Below are positions 7,736-15,827 of a stretch of 50,056 nt of DNA, in pieces. The position numbers and the translations under genes are program-made. A model generated the notes under the pieces. That model did not search any database. It was not told where the DNA came from and saw nothing but the letters and a program-made list of their open reading frames with translations. Numbering within the stretch: position 1 is the stretch's first letter; every line of letters starts with the position of its first letter. The stretch comes from Gemmatimonadales bacterium. Its GTDB lineage: Bacteria > Gemmatimonadota > Gemmatimonadetes > Gemmatimonadales > JACORV01. Location of the stretch: contig DATJUT010000057.1 of the NCBI GenBank assembly GCA_035502185.1, positions 1 through 50,056 on the forward strand, written 5' to 3'.

Positions 7736-8599
7736 ATGAACACCGCCGACCGTGCACCTCTGATCGCCATCGCCATGCTCGCCGCGCGGGCCGACGGCTC
7801 GACCGACAGCGCGGAGCAGGCGGCGGTGGATGCCGTCGTCGCCCGCATGGGCTCGCCCGACGTCAGCCGGCTCGCCGAGCAGGTGGCCGGCGGGCAGCTC
7901 CGGGCCGCGGATCTCGCCGCGAAACTGTCCGACGACGAGGCCCGCGAGACGGCGTACCAGGGCGCGCTCGCGATCTGCAACGCCGACGGCCCCGCCAACG
8001 CCGCCGAGCGGGCCTTTCTCGAAGAGCTGCGGAACGCGCTGGGCATCGCCGCGCCCGCCGCCGAGGTGCACGCCGGCGCGCCGCCGGCGGGCCCGCTCGA
8101 CGACTTCATCCTCCAGCAGGCGATCCTCACGGGCGCGCTGGAGATTCTCCCCGACCAGCTGGCCAACATCGCCATCCTGCCGCTGCAGCTCCGCCTGGTC
8201 TACCAGGTGGGCCAGCGCCACGGACAGCGGCTCGACGTCAATCAGGTGAAGGACCTGGCGGCGACGCTGGGTCTGGGCGTCGCGGCGCAGAGTGTGGAAG
8301 GCGTGGTGATGACCCTGGTGGGCGGACTCGCCCGCGGCCTCCTGGGCGGTCTGGCCGGCGGCGCCACGCGCGTGGCCACCGGCGCAGCCATCTCCTTCTC
8401 GGCGACCTACGCCCTGGGCCACGTGGCCGACCAGTACTACGCGCAGGGCCGCCGCTTGAGCCGCAACGACCTGCTCGCGCTCTTCGATCGTTTCAAGGAG
8501 GACGCGAAGACCATCTATCCCCGGGTGCGCAGCCAGATCGAGACCAAGTCGGGAACGCTCAACCTCCAGAGCGTGCTCGCGGGGTTGCGCGGAGCCTGA
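7736..8599 (+). CDS. TerB-like protein with a glycine-rich membrane-active C-terminal part
   Basis: The 287-residue protein has two parts. Residues 1-105 look like a TerB/DUF533-type helical bundle: ALIAIAMLAARADGSTDSAEQAAVDAVV followed by a second helical repeat ending in AERAFLEELRNALGI. Residues 115-270 are a helical region with ILPLQLRLVYQVGQRHGQ and a Gly/Ala-rich hairpin (LVGGLARGLLGGLAGGATRVATG) followed by FSATYALGHVADQYYAQGR, resembling DUF697-type domains that often accompany TerB. TerB proteins are linked to membrane-associated stress and metal-binding complexes. No Shine-Dalgarno sequence is visible before ATG 7736, so it may be leaderless. It stands alone between two hairpins. 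The specific role is unknown. Confidence 0.75.
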   Translation: MNTADRAPLIAIAMLAARADGSTDSAEQAAVDAVVARMGSPDVSRLAEQVAGGQLRAADLAAKLSDDEARETAYQGALAICNADGPANAAERAFLEELRNALGIAAPAAEVHAGAPPAGPLDDFILQQAILTGALEILPDQLANIAILPLQLRLVYQVGQRHGQRLDVNQVKDLAATLGLGVAAQSVEGVVMTLVGGLARGLLGGLAGGATRVATGAAISFSATYALGHVADQYYAQGRRLSRNDLLALFDRFKEDAKTIYPRVRSQIETKSGTLNLQSVLAGLRGA

Positions 8600-8609
8600 G
8601 CGGTGCCCG

Positions 8610-8639
8610 GCCGCGCGCCGGTGCCCTCGGGCGCGCGGC
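8610..8639. terminator. 10-bp perfect hairpin between convergent genes
   Basis: GCCGCGCGCC (8610-8619) pairs perfectly with GGCGCGCGGC (8630-8639) around a 10-nt loop. It lies between the TerB-like gene (stop 8599, +) and GH35 (stop 8697, -), so it can act on both transcripts. Confidence 0.55.
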
Positions 8640-8696
8640 GCCTGCCGTCATCGGACACACGCGGGCAGTCGCCGCGGGGCCATCCCTTCGTCCCGC

Positions 8697-11213
8697 CTAG
8701 GGCGCCGTCAACAGCAGCTCGTACCGGGGCAGCAGCTGCACCGACTCCAGTCGCGCGATCTGGCCGCTCGCGGGGAAGTTTTTCGGGCGGTACGCCGGCT
8801 CGAGGTAGATGGGCGCGTCGCTGCGCAGCGGCAGGATGCGCAGCTCCAGGGGGCCGCGCCGCAGCTCGCCGGCGAAGCGCGCGAGCCCGATGCGCCAGGG
8901 CTGGCCGTTGTAGAAGTTGTCGTCGAGCAGGTCACCCGCCGAGTACAGCCGGGCGACGTCGCCCTCGTAGCGGATCTCGAGCACGTCGCCATCGCCCGCC
9001 GCGGCCGCCGGGGACACGCGCAGCCGCCAGACTGCAGCCGCCGAGTCGAACGCGGAGTCGCTCGGCGCGAGCGCGATCGCGACGTGCCTCCAGGTTACCG
9101 CGTTGAACAACTTCACCGGCGGCACGAGGGCGGCCGCGCGCACGGTATCCACCGTCAGGCGGGGCCGGCGGGCGGGCAGCGTGGCGGCGTAACGCGCGAA
9201 GATGCCGTCGGCGCCAAGGCTCCGCAGGCGAGCCGTGCCGTGCGGCGGCGCCGCCAGCGGCGGGAACACCGCGACCGAGAACTCCGGTGAGCCGACCGAG
9301 CCGAGGTGCACGCGCCCGGAATCGAAGAACACCTCCTGCGGCGAGAGCAGCAGCCGGTCGGCGCCGCCGAAGCTGCCCACCGACAGATTCTCCGCCTCCG
9401 CCTCGCTCAGGAGCACGATGCGGACCGCAGGGCCGGTTCTCGGGTGCAAGGTGATCGCCGCCGCGGTTCCCGGGCGGAGCCCGCGCACGTAGACCCGGCC
9501 GCTGTCGGGCGCGACCGTCGCTCCTGGCGCTTCCACGGAGGTGACGGAAGCGGCGTCGAAGGCGAACTCGGGCGCGATGCCGGGCACCGCGAGGAAGACG
9601 TACACGGGTCCGCGGCCCGAGCCGATTCTCGTCACCAGCTGCGCCGTGCTGTACCTGAGCAGCGCGCCGCCCACGTCGAGGTTCACCGGCCAGATGAAGT
9701 ACGCCCCCGACGGCACGTCCACGGGAGCATCGGGGACGCGCAGCGTCTCGCCTGGCAGCCGCAGCTCGACCTGCACACCAGGCCGGTCCGGCATGTGGTA
9801 CTGGCGGATGTAGTTGTTGAAGAAGATGAAGCCGTGAGTGCCCAGCGTGCGGGCGGAGAGGCGGGGCACCGTCGTGTCGCCCAGGCTCGAGGGCACCGCG
9901 TCCGGGGTTCGCACCACCATCGGCGCGAGATCGCCGCCGAACGCCTTGAGGAAGTCGTGCACGAGCTTGATGCGGCGGAACGACGCGCGCATCTCGCCGT
10001 ACTGCGAGAGCGGGGCCTGGAAGTCGTAGGAGACGGTGGGCACGTCCGTCGGATAGCCGGTGCGCTGCGATTCCTGCAGGGTCGTCAGCTTGCCCGTGGG
10101 GTTCGCGCCACCATGGAACATGTAATAGCCGTACATGTTGACGCCGGAGCCGAGCTGGACCGGGAGCATGGCGGCGATGTCGTCCGGCGTGATCACCGGG
10201 CGCCGGTGGTAGGTGTCCTCGATGCCGGGGCCGTACTCCACCCCCAGGAACGGGTAGCGGGCGAGCGCCTCCTGCGCGGTCTCGGCGGGATTGTGCGCGT
10301 CCCTGCCGCCGGCCCAGCGGTTCGCGAACCGGAATTCGTAGTTCTCGTTCGGCGGCAGCTGCTCGATGGACTGGTCCCACGGCCAGTCGGGGTAGCCGCC
10401 GAAGACCGGGATCACTTCCGCGGGGGGCAGCGCCGCGTTGTCCCAGCCCGTCACCGTGTAGAGCGGCACGTCGAAGCCGGCGGCCAGGGCCATGCGCTTG
10501 AGCTGGAGGATGTGCTCGACGCCGCGCCCCGGCCCGAAGCCGTTGTACTCGTTCTCGAGCTGGATGCCGATGACGGGCCCGCCGTCCTTCCAGAGAAGCC
10601 CCTTCAGCTGCCGGCCGATCTGGTCGTACCAGCGCGCGGCGTACGCGAGGTAGGTGGAGTCGTTGCTGCGGAGTCCGGGGCCGACCTTGCGGACCAGCCA
10701 GTCGGGGAAGCCGCCGTTCCTGACCTCGGCGTGCGACCACGGGCCGATGCGCGGATACAGGTACATGCCGTGCTTCGCGCACAGCTCCGCGAAGGCGCGC
10801 AGGTCGCGCCGCCCGGTCCAGTCGAATTGGCCCTCGACCTCCTCGTGGTGGATCCAGATGACGTAGGCGGACACGATGTCCACGCCGCCCGCCTTCATCT
10901 TCAGGATCTCCTGCTCCCACTCGGCCCGCGGGACGCGGCTGAAGTGCATCTCGCCCATCACCGGGAGCCACGGCCGTCCGTCGCGGGTGAGATAGCGGCT
11001 GGTGACGCCGATAGTGTGGCCCGTCGGCGACGTGTTCGTCCCCATCCGCAGGAACCCGGTCTCCACGGGCGGGGGCGTGCTCGTGGCATCGATCACCAGG
11101 GTCTGCGCGGACTGTGCCGCGCCGGCGCCGGGCAGGCCGCAGGTGAGCACGGTCCCGAGAGCCCAGGTCACCGCGCCGCGCAGCACCGGGGAACGGCGTC
11201 GTGGGTCAGCCAC
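8697..11213 (-). CDS. secreted GH35 beta-galactosidase
   Basis: The 838-residue protein would remove terminal beta-galactose from oligosaccharides outside the cytoplasm. A signal peptide (AVTWALGTVLTCGLPGAGAAQ) is followed by the GH35 barrel: LPVMGEMHFSRVPR, WEQEILKMKAGGVDIVSAYVIW, YPRIGPWSHAEVRNGGFPDW, the acid/base region GIQLENEYNG near residue 220, and the nucleophile region FLGVEYGPG near residue 326. The C-terminal half is beta-rich jelly-roll sequence that I assume binds carbohydrate. It fits the linked GH53 and GH127 in galactan breakdown, although it is not in one operon with them. It is transcribed divergently from the propeller/GH31 unit. The family is firm; galactan preference is inferred. 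Confidence 0.9.
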   Translation of the reverse strand: MADPRRRSPVLRGAVTWALGTVLTCGLPGAGAAQSAQTLVIDATSTPPPVETGFLRMGTNTSPTGHTIGVTSRYLTRDGRPWLPVMGEMHFSRVPRAEWEQEILKMKAGGVDIVSAYVIWIHHEEVEGQFDWTGRRDLRAFAELCAKHGMYLYPRIGPWSHAEVRNGGFPDWLVRKVGPGLRSNDSTYLAYAARWYDQIGRQLKGLLWKDGGPVIGIQLENEYNGFGPGRGVEHILQLKRMALAAGFDVPLYTVTGWDNAALPPAEVIPVFGGYPDWPWDQSIEQLPPNENYEFRFANRWAGGRDAHNPAETAQEALARYPFLGVEYGPGIEDTYHRRPVITPDDIAAMLPVQLGSGVNMYGYYMFHGGANPTGKLTTLQESQRTGYPTDVPTVSYDFQAPLSQYGEMRASFRRIKLVHDFLKAFGGDLAPMVVRTPDAVPSSLGDTTVPRLSARTLGTHGFIFFNNYIRQYHMPDRPGVQVELRLPGETLRVPDAPVDVPSGAYFIWPVNLDVGGALLRYSTAQLVTRIGSGRGPVYVFLAVPGIAPEFAFDAASVTSVEAPGATVAPDSGRVYVRGLRPGTAAAITLHPRTGPAVRIVLLSEAEAENLSVGSFGGADRLLLSPQEVFFDSGRVHLGSVGSPEFSVAVFPPLAAPPHGTARLRSLGADGIFARYAATLPARRPRLTVDTVRAAALVPPVKLFNAVTWRHVAIALAPSDSAFDSAAAVWRLRVSPAAAAGDGDVLEIRYEGDVARLYSAGDLLDDNFYNGQPWRIGLARFAGELRRGPLELRILPLRSDAPIYLEPAYRPKNFPASGQIARLESVQLLPRYELLLTAP

Positions 11214-11337
11214 GGGTCACCTGTCCTCTCCTTGGAGGCAGCACTGGTCGCTCGCGACACGTGGGATGGGCCTGCAATCTAGGCCCCACCCGGGCCGTCA
11301 CAATGGCCCGGAGCGCGGAGACCCTCGCCGCCCCCCT

Positions 11338-11353
11338 TGTCATCCTGCTGACA
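11338..11353. promoter_or_regulatory. inverted repeat TGTCA-N6-TGACA in a divergent promoter region
   Basis: Perfect 5-bp arms (11338-11342 and 11349-11353) lie in the 240-bp spacer between GH35 (-) and the propeller/GH31 unit (+). A TTGACG follows at 11356. I found no convincing -10 box on either strand. It is a candidate operator that could control both sides. Confidence 0.25.
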
Positions 11354-11453
11354 GCTTGACGATGTAGGTTCGCCCGGGTCGCGCGCGCGTCCGCGACACG
11401 TCGTTCGTCCCAGTCCGCCGGTTCGGCGCGTGCCGCCACCCAGGAGGGCCACC

Positions 11454-12398
11454 ATGCCTCGCACGCCTGCTGCCGCACTCGCCGCGCTCACCCTGGCAGC
11501 TCTGGTTGCATCGGGTCTCGCGGCGCAGACCCCGCGCTACCATGTCGTCAAGCGCACGGTCCTGGGCCGCGCGCGCGCGGACTACATCATCGTGGACCCG
11601 GTCGGCCGGCGACTCTACGGGCTCGGAGACAAGGTCATCAACGTCGACGCCGACAGCGTGGTCGGCAGCGTGGAGGGCGGGGGCGGCGGGTACGCGATCG
11701 CGGCGGACCAGAACCGCGGATTGGTGCGCAACGGCGTCGTCTTCGACCTGACCACGCTCGCCGTCACGGGGCACGTGGACGCCAGGGGCGACGGCATCCG
11801 CTACGATCCGTTCACCCACCGCGCCTTCACCTGGAGGGACAAGGACGCGTGGGTGGTGGACATGCGGACCGGCCAGCTCATCACCAGGTCCACCATCGGT
11901 GACGGCCTGGAATCCGGGGTCGCCGACGGGCGAGGGAAGCTGTTCCTGAACGTCGAGGACTCGGGGTTCGTGGTGCGGGTCGACGCCCGCACGCTCGGCA
12001 ACGAGGCGACCTACCGGATCCCGGGGTGCGGGAGGGCGCAGGGCCTCTCGATGGACACGACGACCCGCCGCCTGTTCATGGCGTGCGACACCGAGATGGT
12101 GGTGGTGAACGCCGACGACGGCAGCGTCGTGACGCGGATCCGGGTCGCCAGCCGCGCCGACGAGAACTGCTTCGACCCGGGCGCCAGGCTCGCCTTCAAT
12201 CCCAATCGCGCGGACAGCACCATGACCGTCGTCCACGAGGACTCGCCGGGCACGTTCGCGGTGGTCGGGACGGTCGCCACGGGCGGCGGCGCCCGGTCGT
12301 GCGCGCTCGACGAGAAGACCCACAAGGTGTACGTATTCTATTATGAGGGTGCCTCGCGCGAGACCGCGCAGCTCGTGCTCGCCGTCCTCGCGCCGTGA
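11454..12398 (+). CDS. exported beta-propeller protein (YVTN/NHL-like)
   Basis: The 314-residue protein starts at ATG 11454, 5 nt after AGGAGGG (11442-11448); an earlier in-frame ATG at 11430 has no such site. A signal peptide (TPAAALAALTLAALVASGLAAQ) is followed by repeated blades of about 40 residues that read like YVTN beta-propellers: DYIIVDPVGRRLYGLGDKVINVDADSV, VDARGDGIRYDPFTHRAFTWRDKDAWVVDMRTG, GKLFLNVEDSGFVVRVDARTL, QGLSMDTTTRRLFMACDTEMVVVNADDGSVV and a last CALDEKTHKVYVF. Such proteins bind ligands or act as scaffolds in the periplasm. It lies 54 bp upstream of GH31 and is probably cotranscribed. Its partner or ligand is unknown. Confidence 0.8.
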   Translation: MPRTPAAALAALTLAALVASGLAAQTPRYHVVKRTVLGRARADYIIVDPVGRRLYGLGDKVINVDADSVVGSVEGGGGGYAIAADQNRGLVRNGVVFDLTTLAVTGHVDARGDGIRYDPFTHRAFTWRDKDAWVVDMRTGQLITRSTIGDGLESGVADGRGKLFLNVEDSGFVVRVDARTLGNEATYRIPGCGRAQGLSMDTTTRRLFMACDTEMVVVNADDGSVVTRIRVASRADENCFDPGARLAFNPNRADSTMTVVHEDSPGTFAVVGTVATGGGARSCALDEKTHKVYVFYYEGASRETAQLVLAVLAP

Positions 12399-12452
12399 GC
12401 GCGGGGTCGGAGGCGAGGCGCTGAGCCTCCGCGGCGGGGCGGACCCGAGGTC

Positions 12453-14639
12453 GTGGTGAGGCACCTGGTGATCGCGGCGCTGCTCGCGGCCCGGTCGGCG
12501 CCGCTGGCGGCTCAACAGGAAGCCGGGAACGTGCGTCTCCCGTTCACGAACGCCGATCGGCAGCCGGATCGGCTCCAGCTCGACCACTTCCTCAGGGACG
12601 GCCGCGCCCTCGGTCCGTCCGACCTCCGGGTCCGCCGCCTGGGCGAAGGCATCACCGAGGTCACCAGCTCCGCGCCCGGGCTGGCGAGCTGGGAGTTCCG
12701 GGTCAGGGAAAGCGCCCCGGTCTACGGCTTCGGCGAGCGGTTCAACGCGCTCGACCAGGTCCGCCGGATCCTGGTGAACGCGTCCAGCGACCAGCCCGGC
12801 GCCAAGGGCTCGGCGACCTACGCCCCGATTCCGTTCTTCATGAGCCTGCGGGGCTACGGCCTGTGGCTCGACACCTACGCGGAAGCCACGTTCGACCTGG
12901 GCGTCACGGACCGGGACGCGTTCATCGTGCGGCTCCGGGACACGCAGCTGCGTATCGTGTTCTTCGAAGGCCCCGACCTGCCGCTCGTCCTCGAGCGCTA
13001 CACGGGGCTGGTGGGCCGCGCAAAGCTCCCGCCCTACTGGGCCTTCGCGCCCTGGAAGAGCCGCAACTGGCATCCGGACACGTCGGCCGTCTACGAGGAC
13101 ATCGACCGGTACCGCCAGCTCGGCCTGCCCGCGTCGGTCCTGGTCCTCGACAGCCCCTGGGCGACCAACTACAACACGTTCGAGATGAACCGGCTCCAGT
13201 TCCCGGACCCCGACGCGATGGTCCGGCGCATTCACCACGCCGGCTTCAAGCTGTGCCTGTGGCTGACGGCCTTCATCAACGCCGAGACGTTCACGCCCTC
13301 GGAGCCGGAGCTCGTCGGCAAGATCCCCTTGAGCGCGGCGTCGAACTTCGAGGCGGCCCGGCAGGCCGGCTACTTCCTCAAGACGGACTCCGGCGACGTG
13401 TTCCTGGCCACCTGGTGGAAGGGACGGGGAGGGTTGATCGACTTCACCAATCCCGCCGCCGTCGCGTGGTGGCAGAACCAGGTGCGCGGGGCCATTCGCC
13501 TCGGGGCGGACGCGTTCAAGGCGGACGGTGGCGAGGGCAGCTTCGTCGGCAACGCGCGCTTCGCGGACGGATCCGATCCGGCGGTGATGCGTACGCGTTA
13601 CGCGGTGCTCTACAACCGGGCGCTGCAGGAGCTGATCGACCGTGACCTGCACGGCGACGGCGTGCTCTTCTCGCGCAGCGGCTCGGTCGGCAACCACAAC
13701 CTGCCGTTCCTCTGGGCAGGCGACAACGAGTCGAACTTCGGCGCCGAGAACGGACTGCCGGGGGTGGTGCTGGCGGGACTCAACGCCGGGCTGTCGGGGA
13801 TTCCGTTGTGGACCAGCGACCTGGGCGGCTACGAGAAAGGCTCCCGGTCGCCGGGCGACAGCGTCCTGTTCGTCCGGTGGACGGAGTTCTCGGCGTTCTC
13901 GCCGGTCATGGAGGTCCACTCGGACATCAACCTGGGGCCCTGGGACTACGGCGAGCAGGCGCTCGACATCTTCCGCACTTACTCGCGCCTGCACATGAGC
14001 CTGTTCCCCTACCGGTACGCGGCGGCGCAGGAGAGCGCCCGCACGGGGATGCCCCTGATGCGCGCGCTGGTGCTCCTGCACCCGCACGACCCCGCGGCGC
14101 GGCGCGCCACCGACGAGTACTACTTCGGGCCGGATCTCCTGGTGGCGCCCGTCGTCACGGCCGGCACGCAGCGCGGTGTCCACCTGCCCGAGGGCGAGTG
14201 GCTCGACTACTGGACCGGAACGCGCTATACGGGGCCGGTCGACATCGTCGTGGACGCGCCGCTCGATCGCATCCCGCTGTACGTGAAGGCGGGGGCCATC
14301 CTGCCGCGGATACCCGAGGACGTGATGACCCTCGTGCCCTGGAACGGACCGGGGGCTGCACCGGTCCCGACCCTCGACGACCGCCGCGTCTACGAGGTCT
14401 ATCCCGGCCCGGCCCGGAGCCTGCGGGACTTCGAGGGCCGCCGGCTCGAGGTGAGCGCGAGCGGGGGCCGGACCACGCTCACGCTGAGCGGCGCTCCGGC
14501 GCGCGCGACGATGGTGTGGCGATTCCGGCCGCCGACGCACGTGACGCTCGACGGCGCGAGCGTCGAGCTGCGGAGGGACGGGGACTCGGCGTCGCTGGCG
14601 TTCACGCACGCCGCCGACTCCCGGCTCGAGTGGTGGTGA
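12453..14639 (+). CDS. secreted GH31 alpha-glycosidase
   Basis: The 728-residue enzyme hydrolyses alpha-linked glucose or xylose from oligosaccharide ends with retention of configuration. It starts at GTG 12453 (or 12456), followed by a signal peptide ending near PLAAQQ. GH31 landmarks: VYGFGERFNALD, the barrel entry PPYWAFAPWKSRNW, VLVLDSPW, LWLTAFIN, the nucleophile in FKADGGE (D358) and the acid/base in LWAGDNESN (D424), then WTSDLGGYEKG and a PDLLVAPVV beta-domain. Fine specificity (alpha-glucosidase or alpha-xylosidase) cannot be read with confidence. The 3' end overlaps the HlyIII-type gene, so the two are translationally coupled. Confidence 0.92.
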   Translation: MVRHLVIAALLAARSAPLAAQQEAGNVRLPFTNADRQPDRLQLDHFLRDGRALGPSDLRVRRLGEGITEVTSSAPGLASWEFRVRESAPVYGFGERFNALDQVRRILVNASSDQPGAKGSATYAPIPFFMSLRGYGLWLDTYAEATFDLGVTDRDAFIVRLRDTQLRIVFFEGPDLPLVLERYTGLVGRAKLPPYWAFAPWKSRNWHPDTSAVYEDIDRYRQLGLPASVLVLDSPWATNYNTFEMNRLQFPDPDAMVRRIHHAGFKLCLWLTAFINAETFTPSEPELVGKIPLSAASNFEAARQAGYFLKTDSGDVFLATWWKGRGGLIDFTNPAAVAWWQNQVRGAIRLGADAFKADGGEGSFVGNARFADGSDPAVMRTRYAVLYNRALQELIDRDLHGDGVLFSRSGSVGNHNLPFLWAGDNESNFGAENGLPGVVLAGLNAGLSGIPLWTSDLGGYEKGSRSPGDSVLFVRWTEFSAFSPVMEVHSDINLGPWDYGEQALDIFRTYSRLHMSLFPYRYAAAQESARTGMPLMRALVLLHPHDPAARRATDEYYFGPDLLVAPVVTAGTQRGVHLPEGEWLDYWTGTRYTGPVDIVVDAPLDRIPLYVKAGAILPRIPEDVMTLVPWNGPGAAPVPTLDDRRVYEVYPGPARSLRDFEGRRLEVSASGGRTTLTLSGAPARATMVWRFRPPTHVTLDGASVELRRDGDSASLAFTHAADSRLEWW

Positions 14640-15277
14640 GGGGAGCCGCGGCCGCGCAGTCACGCGGGGAAGAGCTCGCCAACAGCATCAGCCACGGTGT
14701 GGGCGTCGCCGCTGCCCTCGTGGCGACGCCGTTCCTCATCGCGCATGCGGCGCGGCGCGGCAGTGCGGCATTCCTGGTGGGAACCGGCGTGTTCGCCGCG
14801 ACCGTCGTGCTGTTGTACCTGGCCTCCACGCTCTATCACGCCCTGCCGCACGGCAAGGCCAAACGCGCGTTTCGGATCATCGAGCACAGCGCGATCTTCC
14901 TGCTCATCGCCGGCACGTACACGCCGTTCACCCTCGGCGTGCTTCGCGGCCCGTGGGGATGGACACTCATCGCGCTGATCTGGACCCTCGCGGTCGCGGG
15001 GGTGCTCCTCGAGTCGGTGGGCGGGGTGCGCCATCCGATCGTCTCGATGGTGTTGTACCTCGGCATGGGCTGGCTGATGGTCGTCGCGGTGCGACCCCTC
15101 TGGCTCAAGGTGCCGCTGCCGGGGCTGCTGTGGCTGCTCCTGGGCGGGCTCGCCTACACGGCGGGCGTCGCGTTCTACGGAGCGAAGCGGCTCCACTATG
15201 GCCACTTCGTGTGGCACCTCTTCGTGCTTGCCGGCACCACCTGCCACTACATCGCCGTCGCACTCTACGCCGCGTGA
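14636..15277 (+). CDS. HlyIII/PAQR-family membrane protein
   Basis: The roughly 213-residue integral membrane protein has seven predicted helices. The family's conserved zinc-site residues are visible: NSISHGVG at the start, LYLASTLYHALPHGKAKRAFRIIEHSAIFLLIAGTYTPF in the middle, and HFVWHLFVLAGTTCHYIAV at the end, with the paired His residues of the PAQR metal site. The start is GTG 14636 or 14633, both overlapping the GH31 stop; the N-terminal residues before EELANS are not conserved. Members are annotated as hemolysin III or YqfA and are probably lipid hydrolases or channels. Being coupled to a secreted GH31 is unusual. Confidence 0.88.
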   Translation: MRGAAAAQSRGEELANSISHGVGVAAALVATPFLIAHAARRGSAAFLVGTGVFAATVVLLYLASTLYHALPHGKAKRAFRIIEHSAIFLLIAGTYTPFTLGVLRGPWGWTLIALIWTLAVAGVLLESVGGVRHPIVSMVLYLGMGWLMVVAVRPLWLKVPLPGLLWLLLGGLAYTAGVAFYGAKRLHYGHFVWHLFVLAGTTCHYIAVALYAA

Positions 15278-15287
15278 GCAAGCTCAC
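15274..15287. repeat. GTGAGC-AA-GCTCAC dyad over the HlyIII stop codon
   Basis: Six-base arms (15274-15279, 15282-15287) flank AA and include the TGA stop (15275-15277). With a 2-nt loop it is a poor RNA hairpin, so it may be a protein-binding dyad or chance. Confidence 0.25.
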
Positions 15288-15381
15288 TCGGGCGCAATCT
15301 CCCGGTGTCGGCTAGATTACGGTGTCCCATCGGGCCGGACGCGTACCGCCCTTCCCTAACTGTCCGGTCCACAAAGGCAGC

Positions 15382-15750
15382 ATGAGTGCTTACCAGACAC
15401 AGCAGCACCGTCTCGTCCGTCGGGGACAGTCCTTCCACTTCGTCTCGTACGAGGGGCATCCCGCCGACGTGAAGCGCCAGGAGTCCGAGAGTCCGCCGAC
15501 CTGGTATCTGATGCTCGCCGGAAGGCGCTGCATGGTGATGCCCCAGATCGCCGCGACCACGCCGGCCGACCTCGAACGCCAGTTCGGTGAATGGCTCGAT
15601 GCGCACGTGTTCACCGACGGCCCGGCCGTGCAGAGCCAGCAGCCTCCGTCGGCCGGCGCGGCGACGCTGGCCGGCCCGGCAGAGGCTTTGCGGGTGGCGT
15701 TGCCCGCCGCGGACACGCCGCTGCGGGGCTCGGTCGGTCGCCGAGCCTGA
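15382..15750 (+). CDS. small conserved-looking protein, function unknown
   Basis: The 122-residue protein starts at ATG 15382; an earlier in-frame ATG at 15322 lies in noncoding-looking sequence. The N-terminal 80 residues look folded: RRGQSFHFVSYEGHPADVKRQ, PPTWYLMLAGRRCMVMPQIA, then DLERQFGEWLDAHVF. The last 40 residues are a low-complexity Ala/Pro tail. It has no signal peptide or membrane segment. It is upstream of the giant glucan synthase, but a strong hairpin separates them. I do not recognise the family. Confidence 0.6.
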   Translation: MSAYQTQQHRLVRRGQSFHFVSYEGHPADVKRQESESPPTWYLMLAGRRCMVMPQIAATTPADLERQFGEWLDAHVFTDGPAVQSQQPPSAGAATLAGPAEALRVALPAADTPLRGSVGRRA

Positions 15751-15765
15751 GTCGTGACACGCGGC

Positions 15766-15786
15766 CGGCGGGCGCGGCGCCCGCCG
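15766..15786 (+). terminator. 9-bp hairpin with 3-nt loop before the glucan synthase gene
   Basis: CGGCGGGCG (15766-15774) pairs perfectly with CGCCCGCCG (15778-15786). It comes 16 bp after the stop at 15750 and 42 bp before the GTG start at 15828. It could end the small upstream transcript or act in the leader of the synthase. Confidence 0.45.
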
Positions 15787-15827
15787 AGGCGCTCCATGTC
15801 TCCGCCGTCTGACCGGCGCCGGGCCAC

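Noticed and set aside
11340-14663. 1107-codon open frame on the minus strand
   Set aside because: It lies antisense to the propeller and GH31 genes, which have motifs and signals; its product is Arg/Pro/Gly-rich with no recognisable domain.
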